From Gamarada debralockiae (lineage: Eukaryota; Ascomycota; Leotiomycetes; Helotiales; Hyphodiscaceae): 19,330 nt of DNA. The position numbers were made by a program, and so were the translations under genes. The stretch lies in the NCBI GenBank assembly GCA_002803225.1, contig NXFV01000372.1:1-19330 (forward strand). The letters run 5' to 3'. Positions 7,781-16,595 of the stretch are shown here, piece by piece (position 1 is the stretch's first letter; every line of letters begins with the position of its first letter). The notes under the pieces are model-generated. The model was not told where the DNA came from. It saw only the letters and a program-made list of their open reading frames with translations, and ran no database searches.

Positions 7781-9836
7781 ATAGTGGATGTAATTCTTTG
7801 TAACTTATCTTATCCAGAATTAGATTTAAGAGAGGATAGCATAGCACTGCCTGACCAAAATTCTTATGGTTAGCTCTTTGACGGGAGCTCTTGCAATTTA
7901 ATTCCATGGGTGAATTCTCAAACAAGCAATATCCTCTAGATCTCCAGGAAGCCAGGGTCTAGGAAATCTACTATCATGGAGCTACTTGTCAATCGCTCAA
8001 AGGAACTTGACAGGATAATGAACAATTCGACACACACAAAGACTATGACAATCACCACTATTGGCTTCTTTTTTAATTCCCAGGGATTAAGATTAGAAAA
8101 GTCCATATCCAGAATGCTGTGAAGCATACTTTCCTAGATCTTAGTAAGAGCCAGACAATTCCTGCCACTTATTCAGTTATCCTTTTCAAGACTCGTTAGA
8201 GCACAATGAAGTAATTCACCATTGTGGGAAGTCCACACATTAGTCTCCACTCTTCAGGCTATCATGAACAAAGACAAGATTCACGTCTAGTTTTGTCTGT
8301 TCATAGATGTGCTTAATGAATGTGAGGATGACATGGGAGAACTTATCTTAATCATTTAACTCCTTGGCCAGAAATCATCTTACCTAGACCAAACAAGGAT
8401 GTTAATCTGTGTATCTAGCAGGCCCTCAATCTCCTTTAACGATAGATTTGCCCACAGTTTTCAAATCAATCTTGCAGACCACGTATCTGCCGATCTTGAG
8501 CGCTACATATGTGACTAGTTGTGCATGGTGGCCGCTCCCTATAGTTCCTCTAGACTAGTAGAAGCTGTGATGGACAAGGCCGACAGAATGTTTTTATTAG
8601 CAAAAATCGTTGTTAAAGAAATTCTCACAGGAGTTAACGATGGTGATACCAAGGCAGAGCTCCTTGAAAAGCTGACACCTATAGGTCTTATGGAACTCTT
8701 TAAGCAAATGCTTCTTAGAGTTCCGGAGGCATATAGGGAGCAGTCACAGATCATGATGCAACTTGCAGTCAATCATTCTGGCACATTCACACTCAAGGAA
8801 TTCGTTAATTTGACGGATTTCATTAGTGGCAGCGCTAGAGTCAGCGAGCGGCGAGACACCTTTCCAAGGCTAGCAGAGCTGAGGAAAAAGTATCTAGAGT
8901 CTCGAAGTGGGGGGCTGTTGGAAGCAGTACCCTTCGCTTCTTAGCCAAGTGATGATGCTTTAAATGGTCAGACACAAACGATTAAGAACTAGCTGAACGA
9001 TCAATCACAACCTTTAAGTGTGACCAATCACCAACTGCTACCATAGTCAGATCTGCAGCCTCACAACCCCTTAATCCTTAGGGTTCACTTCATTTATTCT
9101 TCTGTTAGAGCGGCTCTGGAGATGGATTTCCTGGGTCATAGTTGCCGCCATCTCAAACTCCTTCATTACGTTCTGGCATACGGAAGAACATGGGCAAAAG
9201 GCATGTGCAGCAAGATCTTTAGGTTCGCACAACTTGCAGATCAGCAAGTCTTGAATGAGAGAGAGTCAAGGGATTACATATCAGTGCTCAAAATTCTGAT
9301 TCCGATGGGAAATGCCACGACAACTAAGGTTGGATCAGAACCCGCGAGCACCCGCAAAAACTTATTATTAGGGGATCTAATCTCTGATGAGCTTTCCAGT
9401 CTCCAGACTCATTTTTAAGAATATTTGCCAGACAATCCAGAGGCTTAGCTTTTTATTCTCGCCGTTGCGGGAAATCTTTGCAATTATGTGCAGGAAGAGT
9501 TCAAGGCCAACACGAGGCACTGGTCAGATCCAACAACGTCTCCGTCACTCCTGAGGATCGCCACGGTCAGGGAAAGGTTAACCCCAGAATCAGATGACCA
9601 AGAAGAGATGGTCAGACTTCTGCTAGAGCTTGGCGTAGATGTGAATGAGAGAGCGTGCGACACTCTTTTATGCCAACTTGATCATGTTGCAATTAATCCA
9701 GACCTGGATTACACCACACTCTCTTGGATCATGGCCAAGGAAGCGCCTCCAACAATATTAGAGATGACACGGGAGTCGTTGGAGAAGCTGCTCTTAAACC
9801 ATGGCACTAGACTAGACATTGCAGATCTCCCACCAC

Positions 9837-9882
9837 GTAAGTTGTCCAGGTTTTCAGATCATATATAGCTAACTCTTAATAG
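9837..9882 (+). other. Relic intron within the NLR pseudogene
   Basis: Donor GTAAGT, branch GCTAAC and acceptor TTAATAG survive. Removing these 46 bases joins CCA-C to GA-TAT and keeps the frame into the basic Ser/Pro-rich segment that contains KRKASRSPSP and then a TAG at 10056. An intron that still makes sense argues that the two sides belonged to one gene. Confidence 0.7.
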
Positions 9883-10599
9883 GATATGGTGGTCTTAACA
9901 TTGCGGATTGTGCTTTAGTGGCATCATTAACATCTAACCTTTCTACAATCACGACGCCCACCTTGAGAACATTACCCAATGTGCCTGTCTACAATCTACC
10001 AACAACCCCTTCACCTAGTCACATCAAGCGAAAGGCTTCCCGCTCACCCTCACCTTAGAATAAGAAATCTTCAAAAAGCCTGAACACTCATGTAGCGCTT
10101 CCCACAAGGCCCAGAATGCAGGCCCGCACGCCTAGTGATGGAATTGACAATGCGAAACTTCTACTTGGGGTTATGGTCAATACTAAGCGTCAACCTTTAA
10201 CTAGTCCGGCGTCCTGGGGAAAATCTCGAGCAAAGGCCAAGTTATCTACTGCTAAATCACGACAAAGCGACATATCTTCACCTGATTCAGATGTCTCCAT
10301 GCTTTTATCCAAATCAGAGAGCAAAGACGGTCTCACACCCAAAGGTCTGGAAAACCACAATCGTTTGCAACATCTCAGGGCTGTTGTCCAGGATAGGACA
10401 CAGGCAGTGATAGCACCACTTAAGGAGGAGTAGCAAATAGAATTATAGATGAGATGAACAAGATCATCAAGGATTATTTTGCATCCATTCTAGGCTCGTC
10501 TGAACAGGGAGGCAAAACCCTGGTCACAGAGACCTTGGTCAATGAAACAACATCAACAGGGACTTAGTCTCGATCAGGGTTTACTAACAGCACGCCAAC

Positions 10600-11653
10600 T
10601 GCGACTGCCTCATCTTTAAGTAGAAAACAGCCTGCTGATGAAGCTAATCCAGGAGAGGAGAATAACGAAGATCCTGACGAACATGATGGCCAAAAGAAAC
10701 AGAAGGGAGATCTACTGCCCAAAGATAACATTCCAAAGCTCACTTATGCTTGCCATTTCTATAAGAGAATGCCCCTCATCTATCACAGGCCGTTTGGCAC
10801 ACGCTAGCACTCCTGTGGATCTTCTTACAAGGAAGTTTACCACATAAAGTAGGTATATTCCCTTTCTTTCTAGGCAATAGAGTTGATTTCAAGGCCCTGT
10901 TGGGCCCTGCACGTTGTTACTTTGAATTTGAAAGGGATTGGTTTTCCTACTGTTATTACCTCACTAGAGTTGAGCTAGAATATGGCACTAATTTCTCACA
11001 GGGAACACATTACAAAGAAGGTCCATAAAGTTCCATTTTCTTGTCTAATCTGTTACACTGAGTTTCCAAATCAGGCAGCCAAAGATAAGCATATCCAGGA
11101 CAGCAACCAAAATCTACAACATATTCAATCTCCAAAACCTCCTTTTAATGGAAGCATCACGGAAGAACAGTTAGCTTTGCTCCTAAAACAGCCTTGTTCG
11201 AAAAAAGCTGCAACACCAGAATCAGAGTATACCTATTAGTACAAGATATGGGATATCCTCTTTCCCAGGGAACAACGCCCTGACGATCCATGTATAGAAC
11301 CTGTTCCTGATGTCAAACAAAGCTGATGAAAACCCACAGACTTTGTTGATCTCGTCACCTTCATAAGAGGTGGGGATGCTGGCTGTCCAGGCTATCAAAG
11401 TCTCGTGGGCTTTGTAAGGTATTAGATGGCGAGCCACATTGAGATCGCCTGGCCAATAATAATGGCCTCTATGGCAGAAGGTCAACTAGTGCAAAGCACA
11501 TTAATGGAGAGTTTCATGCCTATGATGTCACGTGTTTTCAATACGGCTCTTTGAACTTATTTTCAAGAAAGCGGTCCAAATCATGTGTTTAATATGAATG
11601 CGGACCCTAACTTTGACCTGGATCAAATTCTGAACGGTAGCCCTTGGGTATGA
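10600..11653 (+). pseudogene. C-terminal C2H2-type zinc-finger module of the decayed gene
   Basis: In frame with the preceding part after the lesion near 10428, the sequence reads KLTYACHFYKRMP (about 10734-10772), similar to the start of a fungal cysteine/histidine module that often reads ACPFYKR. A relic intron at 10849-11001 (donor GTAGGT, acceptor CACAG, 153 nt) joins HIK to EHITKKVHKVPFSC, giving a KEH-x-H-K-V-P-F-x-C-x2-C finger. It is followed by a GSITEEQ segment, a TAG at 11237 where Trp is likely, and a WDILFP motif. The frame continues past TGA codons to 11653 through a helical segment. The order matches ascomycete C2H2 proteins of unknown function that I recall. It could be a separate neighbouring gene, but frame and intron continuity favour one gene. 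Confidence 0.6.
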
Positions 11654-12283
11654 AAAAGGCAATGAGGCGGAAAATACTGTTAACCGTTGGCAAGAATGAG
11701 GGTTACCAGTTTGGTGCGGTGGCCTGGCGTCTTTGGGTTTAGGCCTTGGATTTGGATAACCCCGCCATTAGCGCTATAAACTTCACAACACCACAATGTT
11801 GACGCTAAATCCTTTGACGAATCTGATTTGTTCTATAGGAGAGAGAAGAGTAGTTTGAATATGCGAATTGTGTGGTCCCTGGGGCTTGAACAGCACGTGA
11901 GCTTCTATCTACCTTAATTCCTTCAACCCAATTCTTTACAGGAGCAAGCGCCTTCAGGAACGTCCAAATAAGGACTAGCGCTGCCGCGCATAATGCAAAA
12001 CCTCAGCCTTGAGAACTTTTTTAACAACGGTCTAGTAGGTAAGTTCATTAAATCAATATAATACTATACAAAGGATTTATGTTTTATTCTTTTTTCATTA
12101 GATTTTCGTTGTGCGTAAATATGTGTTCTGGAAATGCGTAACCACAGTAGCAGAAGTAATAAAAGTAAATATTAGTGGAGCTACTTATAATGTAAGTTAA
12201 TATTACTACTCACGTGTACTAGTGGACCATAGGCTCAGCAGACAAACCAGTCACTTGTGTCAAGAATATTGCCTGAAATGTGT

Positions 12284-12360
12284 AGGTGCCTGGGGCACCT
12301 ATAAAAGGCAACGCTGTAGCCTGTAGGCTACAGTGCCAGGCTGGCACTAGCGTAGTTGCC
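12284..12360. repeat. Cluster of three hairpins with a branched outer stem
   Basis: Three perfect stem-loops sit side by side. AGGTGCC pairs with GGCACCT (12284-12300), TGTAGCC pairs with GGCTACA (12315-12332), and AGTGCCA pairs with TGGCACT (12332-12348). The last two are enclosed by an outer stem, GGCAAC (12307-12312) with GTTGCC (12355-12360), extended by GCT/AGC with a small bulge. The result is a three-way junction of about 54 nt with a further hairpin beside it. It does not match a tRNA that I can fold. Confidence 0.65.
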
Positions 12361-12449
12361 TATAGGGGTTCATGTAGTATAACTATAGGTTCTACAGTCT
12401 ATAGAGTAATAATCAACTGGAACATCTTTAATTCCAGACAGCCTGGAAG

Positions 12450-12800
12450 GGGACCCAAGGTCACGTGATGGACCCATGGATCCAGAAACCGAGTTGTGAT
12501 AGATGGGAGTCTCTAAGGATCTGGGAGAGTCCAACTCTATATAGGTAGCTCTGTGCACCCTCGCTAGGAGGGCGCTCTCAACTCAAAGTAATAATATACA
12601 CTTTATATTATGAGTGACAAAAGAACCTTTTGCCGTTGACCCTTACCTCCCTGTGTCAAGGACTCTGAGTGCACCTATCACATCTCTGTGTTGGTAGCGT
12701 TGGTTTGAGTACCTGGTAGAGTGGATCATGTGATGTGGATCAAATATGGCTTCGCATTGATTGCCTTTAATATCTCTACTCCTTCCTACAGAGTATAACC
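12450..12800. mobile_element. Possible decayed LTR-retroelement fragment
   Basis: CTCTATATAGG at about 12534 resembles an LTR TATA region. It is followed by a CTCTCAACTC leader and an AT-rich stretch (about 12585-12612). Further on, TTGGTAGCG at about 12691 could be a primer-binding site next to an LTR end. No paired LTR or coding remnant is visible in the window, so this is a weak call. Confidence 0.25.
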
Positions 12801-13131
12801 CTTCACTTAAATACTTAGTACTACTACTCAAAATAGTAGTATTCATAGCCTCCACAGGGCTTAGTACTGTGGTCCGTAGTACTGTGGCACTGCACTCAGC
12901 CCTTCTGCCCTCTATATCCAAAAAATATCACCATATAGTCTAGACCTACCAACAGGTAGGAGTGCTTGTCACAATGCATTCCATTCTAGCCGTCTCAGAC
13001 TAGCTGTCAAGTAGTGTATATAAACCAAAGCATAGACACCTACTCAAAATCAAGTCACTTCTCTAATTCTCTGTCCTACCCCCCAGAACTCACATTACAC
13101 GCCAATACCCGCTGTTGACATAATATTAAGA

Positions 13132-13211
13132 AAAATATTTAAAAATAAAAAGTAATAGTCAGATTTTTCTACGTGGCTCTCGCCACTAGTCAGTGAAAGC
13201 AAGTTGTCGTG
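13132..13211 (+). repeat. Left terminal inverted repeat of the MITE-like element
   Basis: It starts AAAATATTTAAAAATAAAAA and ends GTTGTCGTG. It pairs over its whole length with 13582-13661. Confidence 0.85.
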
Positions 13212-13407
13212 GGAAAGTGTTGGACAATTTTGGTGGAATGAGAATTGATTGATTGTTCTAAGTACACTAAGGATATCCGTAGTATATAGGTAATGACTGT
13301 ACCAGCGATTATAGTGAAACCTTGGTGGAAACGTAGTGGAACCTTAGTGAAACCTAGTGAGGTATGAAAATATTCCAAATAACCAGTATTCCAGATAACT
13401 AGTATTT

Positions 13408-13491
13408 GGAATCTTGTAGTAGTGAAACTGGAATAGATAGTATCCATTCAACAGCTTCCTTATTCGATTTAGAAGACTTTTTAGGTGGCAT
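13408..13491 (-). pseudogene. Remnant of a transposase N-terminus inside the MITE-like element
   Basis: On the minus strand an ATG at 13491 opens a 27-codon frame, beginning MPPKKSSKSNKEA, that ends at a stop in about 13408-13410. Basic, Ser-rich starts of this kind are common in DNA-transposon transposases. It is too short for family assignment and cannot be functional as a transposase. Confidence 0.35.
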
Positions 13492-13581
13492 TACGATGAT
13501 GTTTAGTCAAATTGTTTACATTAAAGGTAGGTCATTTCACAGCTAAAAACGTGGTTTTACAGTGATGGGCATTTGCCAAAA

Positions 13582-13661
13582 CACGACAACTTGCTTTCGC
13601 TGACTAGTGGCGAGAGCCGCGTAGAAAAATCTGACTATTACTTTTTATTTTTAAATATTTT
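13582..13661 (-). repeat. Right terminal inverted repeat of the MITE-like element
   Basis: Reverse complement of 13132-13211 with about two mismatches. The inner end is CACGACAACTT and the outer end is AAATATTTT. Confidence 0.85.
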
Positions 13662-13792
13662 GAAAGAAAAGATTTAAGAAATAAAAGATTGTAATAAATA
13701 AAGCACGCATTGGAAGACCAAATTCTGGTCTTGGTGAAACAGGGGAGGTGGGGCGTTAAGCTATTCTAGTAACAGGGAGCCCATTCTGATTA

Positions 13793-13837
13793 CTCGCATT
13801 CCCTATGAAAATTCCACCCCACCAAAAATTCCACTTT
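13793..13837 (+). repeat. Left terminal inverted repeat of the pogo-like transposon
   Basis: 45 bp identical to the reverse complement of 15925-15969. It contains a CCACCCCACC core between two ATTCCAC motifs. Confidence 0.9.
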
Positions 13838-13873
13838 TCTTCCCCACTACACACTTCTTAAAAATCGAATAAA

Positions 13874-15804
13874 ATGCGTAACATTTATCGTATCTCTAAA
13901 GCGATTACAGATTTAGAAAGCTAAGAGGTCCCTAATATCAAAGCTACCGCCGAAAAGTATGATGTCGAACGCAAAACGCTCGAAAATCAGTAGAAGGGCA
14001 AATCGACTTCAATGGAGGAGTGTATCTCTAATCACTGCCAGTGCCTCACTAACTCTTAAGAGAGAGCTCTTGTACAGCTTATCAATAGGCTTACTAACCG
14101 AAATATGCCTCTGACTACTGCAATTATCAAAAACCTCGCAGAAGAGATCAGGGGATCTATGGTTAGGAAGAACTAGACTGCGTCTTTTGTGTATCGATAT
14201 AAGTACGAGTTAAAAAGTCTGTACTTAAAGAGTATTAATAATAAGCGCGTCAAGAGCGAATATCCTCTTGCTTATAAGCTATTTTACAAGCTAGTTAAGT
14301 CAATTTATATATTACTTTAATAGTTATATTACTTTGAACATCGCTGACTGCTCTTTTACTATAGCTCCTCGAAGCTATCGAAGATCATAATATTACTGCA
14401 GATAATATATATAACGTTGATAAGAAGGGATTCTTAATTAGAGTAGCTAGTAAAATGCGAAGGATTATATCCCGAGAGGCGTACGAGCAAGGCAGAGTAC
14501 GATAGTCCGCCCAAGACGAAAGCCGCGAGTTCATTACTCTTATTGCATGCGTTTTAGCCCTAGGTATCGCGATCCCACTAACTTTACTATACAAAGGGAC
14601 GTCCAGGGATCTTCAGGATACTTAGGTTCAAGAGCTAGGAGATAAGGATGATCTATTCTTTGCGGCTATAGAAAATAGTTAGACTAATGATACGTACGGC
14701 CTAAAATGGTTACAAGAGTGTTTTGAACTAAGAACTCGGCCTAGGAGAGCAACAACTAAGCGTCTCTTGATTGTTAATAGTCACTTAAGCTATATTAATC
14801 TTCGTTTTATTGAATAGGCGAATAACTATAGGATTTTAATCTTAATTCTTCCTTCTTACGCTACGCACTGACTATAACTACTTGACGTCAATTGCTTCCT
14901 TCCCTTGTCAACAAATTACTAGATCGAGATCGACTAATGGCTTTACAAAGCTCTTAGTATAACTAATATAACAAAACGCGATTTCTATGAGCTTTTCCGT
15001 CCTACTTGGCTGAAATCATTTAGTATAGCTAATATCTAAGGGGGCTTCGAAAAAACTGGGATTTGGCTATTTTCACTACCTATTGTACTTAACGCAATCA
15101 CCCGCCGGCTAGAAACACCTCCTAGTACTGAAATCGAAGCCTTAAAACCTCCTCCTACTCTAATAACCTCGAAATCTATTCGTCGTGCTCAAAAAGCATA
15201 TAAAACTAACCCTACGAAAGAGAACCTTGATATCATCCTCCGCTCGTAAGAACGACTCGCTGTACAACACGAGGTCGATCAACATATATAAAGGGGCTTA
15301 CTAGATACTCTAAAGAAGGAAAAGAAGAGAAGAAAACGTAGGAAGAGGTTGAATTTAGTTAGTAAGGAAGATATAGGTACTCAATTGTTCTATTCTTCAA
15401 GAGTACGTGCTGCGCTAGCCTATAAAGTAGAAAAAGAGGCATTAGCGGTAGTAGAGAAGGCTGGAAAGGAGGCAAAGAAGGCATAGGCCGCAGAAAACAA
15501 GCAAAGAAGAGAAGAAGAGGCTTAAGAAAAGGCTTTATAGCGTTAGGTAGAGAAGGATTTAAAGGCTTAAGTAGCGGCAAAGAAATTAGCTATAAAAGAG
15601 GCTAAGAAAAAGCAACTAAAGCTACTAAAAGAGAATAAAAAGAAGTCTTTAATTGTAGTATTACTATATAAGAAGACTTCTAATAGTTCTACGAAGGCAG
15701 TAAGGTTTGTAGAAGAGATTGATGTAGTAAGAGAGGTAAGGGGGTCTGAAACTACCCAAACACGGACCCGGAAGATTAATTTGCCTGCGCGATTTAAAAT
15801 GTAA
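13874..15804 (+). pseudogene. Transposase of the pogo/Fot1-like element, with nonsense codons and no indel
   Basis: Exon 1 (13874-14293) and exon 2 (14365-15804) join at a 71-nt intron (donor GTTAAG, CTGAC branch, acceptor CTATAG) to give 620 codons without a frameshift. The N-terminal part reads as the helix-turn-helix and CENP-B-like DNA-binding region (VPNIKATAEKY, NLAEEIRG). The catalytic DDE region has NVDKKGF (first Asp at 14419; the next residue is normally Glu), LLIVNSH (second Asp changed to Asn at 14776) and LLDV (third Asp at 14884). At least 15 stops interrupt it, including four in exon 1; most fit CAG, CAA, CGA or TGG changed by a single C-to-T or G-to-A step. The tail is Lys/Glu-rich and ends NLPARFKM. 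It cannot be active. Confidence 0.88.
14294..14364 (+). other. Intron of the transposase relic
   Basis: GTTAAG donor, CTGAC branch site and CTATAG acceptor, 71 nt, phase 0. It joins the YKLFYKL end of exon 1 to the helix before the first catalytic Asp. Confidence 0.7.
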
Positions 15805-15924
15805 TAATATTAATATTTAATGTTATACATATACTACTAAATTATCTATATTTCTAATAGTGTAAATAAATAATTTGTGGTTATTTAATTATAATCGTTT
15901 TTATTACCTTATCGTCGCCTAGGG

Positions 15925-15969
15925 AAAGTGGAATTTTTGGTGGGGTGGAATTTTCATAGGGAATGCGAG
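15925..15969 (-). repeat. Right terminal inverted repeat of the pogo-like transposon
   Basis: 45 bp, exact reverse complement of 13793-13837, followed by the TA at 15970-15971. Confidence 0.9.
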
Positions 15970-15971
15970 TA

Positions 15972-16595
15972 CCGGGGACCTGTTCTGGCTCGCTCGCCAG
16001 GAGTTAACATTCTCAACGGTGCTACCAGGATAGGACCCATCTCAAAGGCATACAGAGGGTGACTAAGAACTTCGAGCTGCTAGGGGGCAGTGAGCGGAGG
16101 TGAAATGGTGGAGACTGCGCGTGAAGGGTGGGTGAGGTGAGGGTGAGGAGGGTGAGGAGGAGTGAGCGCGAGGTGAGGCGGGGGTGAGAAAAGCGGCGAT
16201 GGGTCACGTGCACGGTCGCTTGGCGAGCACGAAGAATAAGGTGATTATTCTGGTTAAACAACAACATGAGACACGGAGATAACATTACGTGTGTTTACGG
16301 AAGGGTAAAACCATCAGCGACAATAACAAATCATTGCTCAATCGCGTATGAACGAATAGTCTAGGCAATCATGGCCTCCTACAGCAGCTGGCTAGCGATC
16401 GGCAAGTTTTGCGTACGGCAGCAATGCAGAACGATGCCACGATTATCATGAGGCTGCAGTTCAGCTGAGTCGACATGAACCCAGCTTGGGTTTAACCTTC
16501 AATCCAACTCAACAATAACTTCATCTGCGCATCGACTCTGCTATGAATGTTCAGCGAACTAATTTTTTCTGAAATTTCGAAATCTGTCCTTACTA
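15972..16595. other. Promoter-side region of the HNWD gene
   Basis: No gene is seen. The stretch contains a strongly G-rich plus-strand array at 16121-16190 and otherwise mixed sequence up to the ATG at 16596. A clear TATA box was not found. The transposon end lies only about 630 bp from the start codon, so it may have cut into or supplied part of the upstream region. Confidence 0.45.
16121..16190 (+). repeat. G-rich GGTGAG minisatellite with G-quadruplex potential
   Basis: Short GGTGAG, GGGTGAG and GAGGAG units repeat over 70 bp. Four G-runs of three or more occur within 30 bases (GGGTGGG, then GGG and GGG), enough for an intramolecular G-quadruplex on the plus strand. It lies about 400 bp upstream of the HNWD start codon. 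Confidence 0.5.

Larger units (their letters stand above)
7781..11653 (+). pseudogene. Decayed NACHT-type NLR gene with many nonsense codons (RIP-like)
   Basis: One reading frame runs from about 7781 to 9836 with NLR motifs in order. They are a pre-NACHT PELDLRED-type segment (about 7808-7831), a Walker A relic RKPGSRKST (7946-7972, expected GKPGSGKST), an FFFNS strand, a Walker B relic FIDVLNEC (8300-8323, expected FIDALDEC), SSRP (8414-8425), a post-NACHT MFLLAK helix region and a VRLLLELGVDVN ankyrin-like segment (about 9618-9653). A 46-nt intron (9837-9882) joins to a basic disordered region in frame. In-frame stops include 7871, 7937, 8120, 8135, 8207, 8288, 8357, 8516, 8942, 8990, 9044, 9416, 9446, 10056, 10565, 10805, 11237, 11324 and 11552. 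One base is lost near 10428. No intact product is possible. The N-terminal effector domain is missing or unrecognised. A C2H2-type end follows and is described separately. Confidence 0.85.
11654..13131. other. Non-coding repeat-type DNA between the NLR pseudogene and the MITE-like element
   Basis: No coding frame here has recognisable motifs. The stretch includes a cluster of three hairpins (12284-12360), a segment with a TATATA motif and AT-rich terminator-like bases at about 12530-12620 that could be an LTR remnant, and a 116-bp block bounded by TGTCAA and TTGACA (13005-13120) containing TATATAAA. The mix suggests old retroelement scraps, but no reverse transcriptase or integrase was seen. 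Confidence 0.45.
13132..13661. mobile_element. MITE-like element, 530 bp, with 80-bp terminal inverted repeats
   Basis: The left arm (13132-13211) and right arm (13582-13661) are inverted copies of 80 bp with only about two mismatches (GTGG versus GCGG; AGTGAAAGC versus AGCGAAAGC). The interior of 370 bp contains degenerate ATTCCA and GTGAAAC motifs. On the minus strand from 13491 a short frame starts MPPKKSSKSNKEAVEW and stops after 27 codons. It resembles a transposase N-terminus left after internal deletion. I see no clear target-site duplication, and the superfamily is unknown to me. It lies just left of the pogo-like element. Confidence 0.8.
13793..15969 (+). mobile_element. Complete but inactivated pogo/Fot1-like DNA transposon
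   Basis: The element is 2177 bp long. Its ends are perfect 45-bp inverted repeats (13793-13837 and 15925-15969) that start CTCGCATTCCC, and both are flanked by TA (13791-13792 and 15970-15971), the target duplication of the Tc1/mariner superfamily. Inside is one transposase relic on the plus strand in two exons. Intact ends with a heavily stopped gene suggest recent insertion followed by fast mutation such as RIP. It could be mobilised only by a related active copy elsewhere. Confidence 0.9.

Noticed and set aside
12286..12468. 60-codon plus-strand frame
   Set aside because: It runs through the hairpin cluster, where palindromes explain the open frame.
15359..15580. Leu/Pro-rich minus-strand frame
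   Set aside because: It is the antisense of the Lys/Glu-rich tail of the transposase relic.
16022..16285. 87-codon minus-strand frame
   Set aside because: It is a by-product of the G-rich array at 16121-16190 and has no motif.
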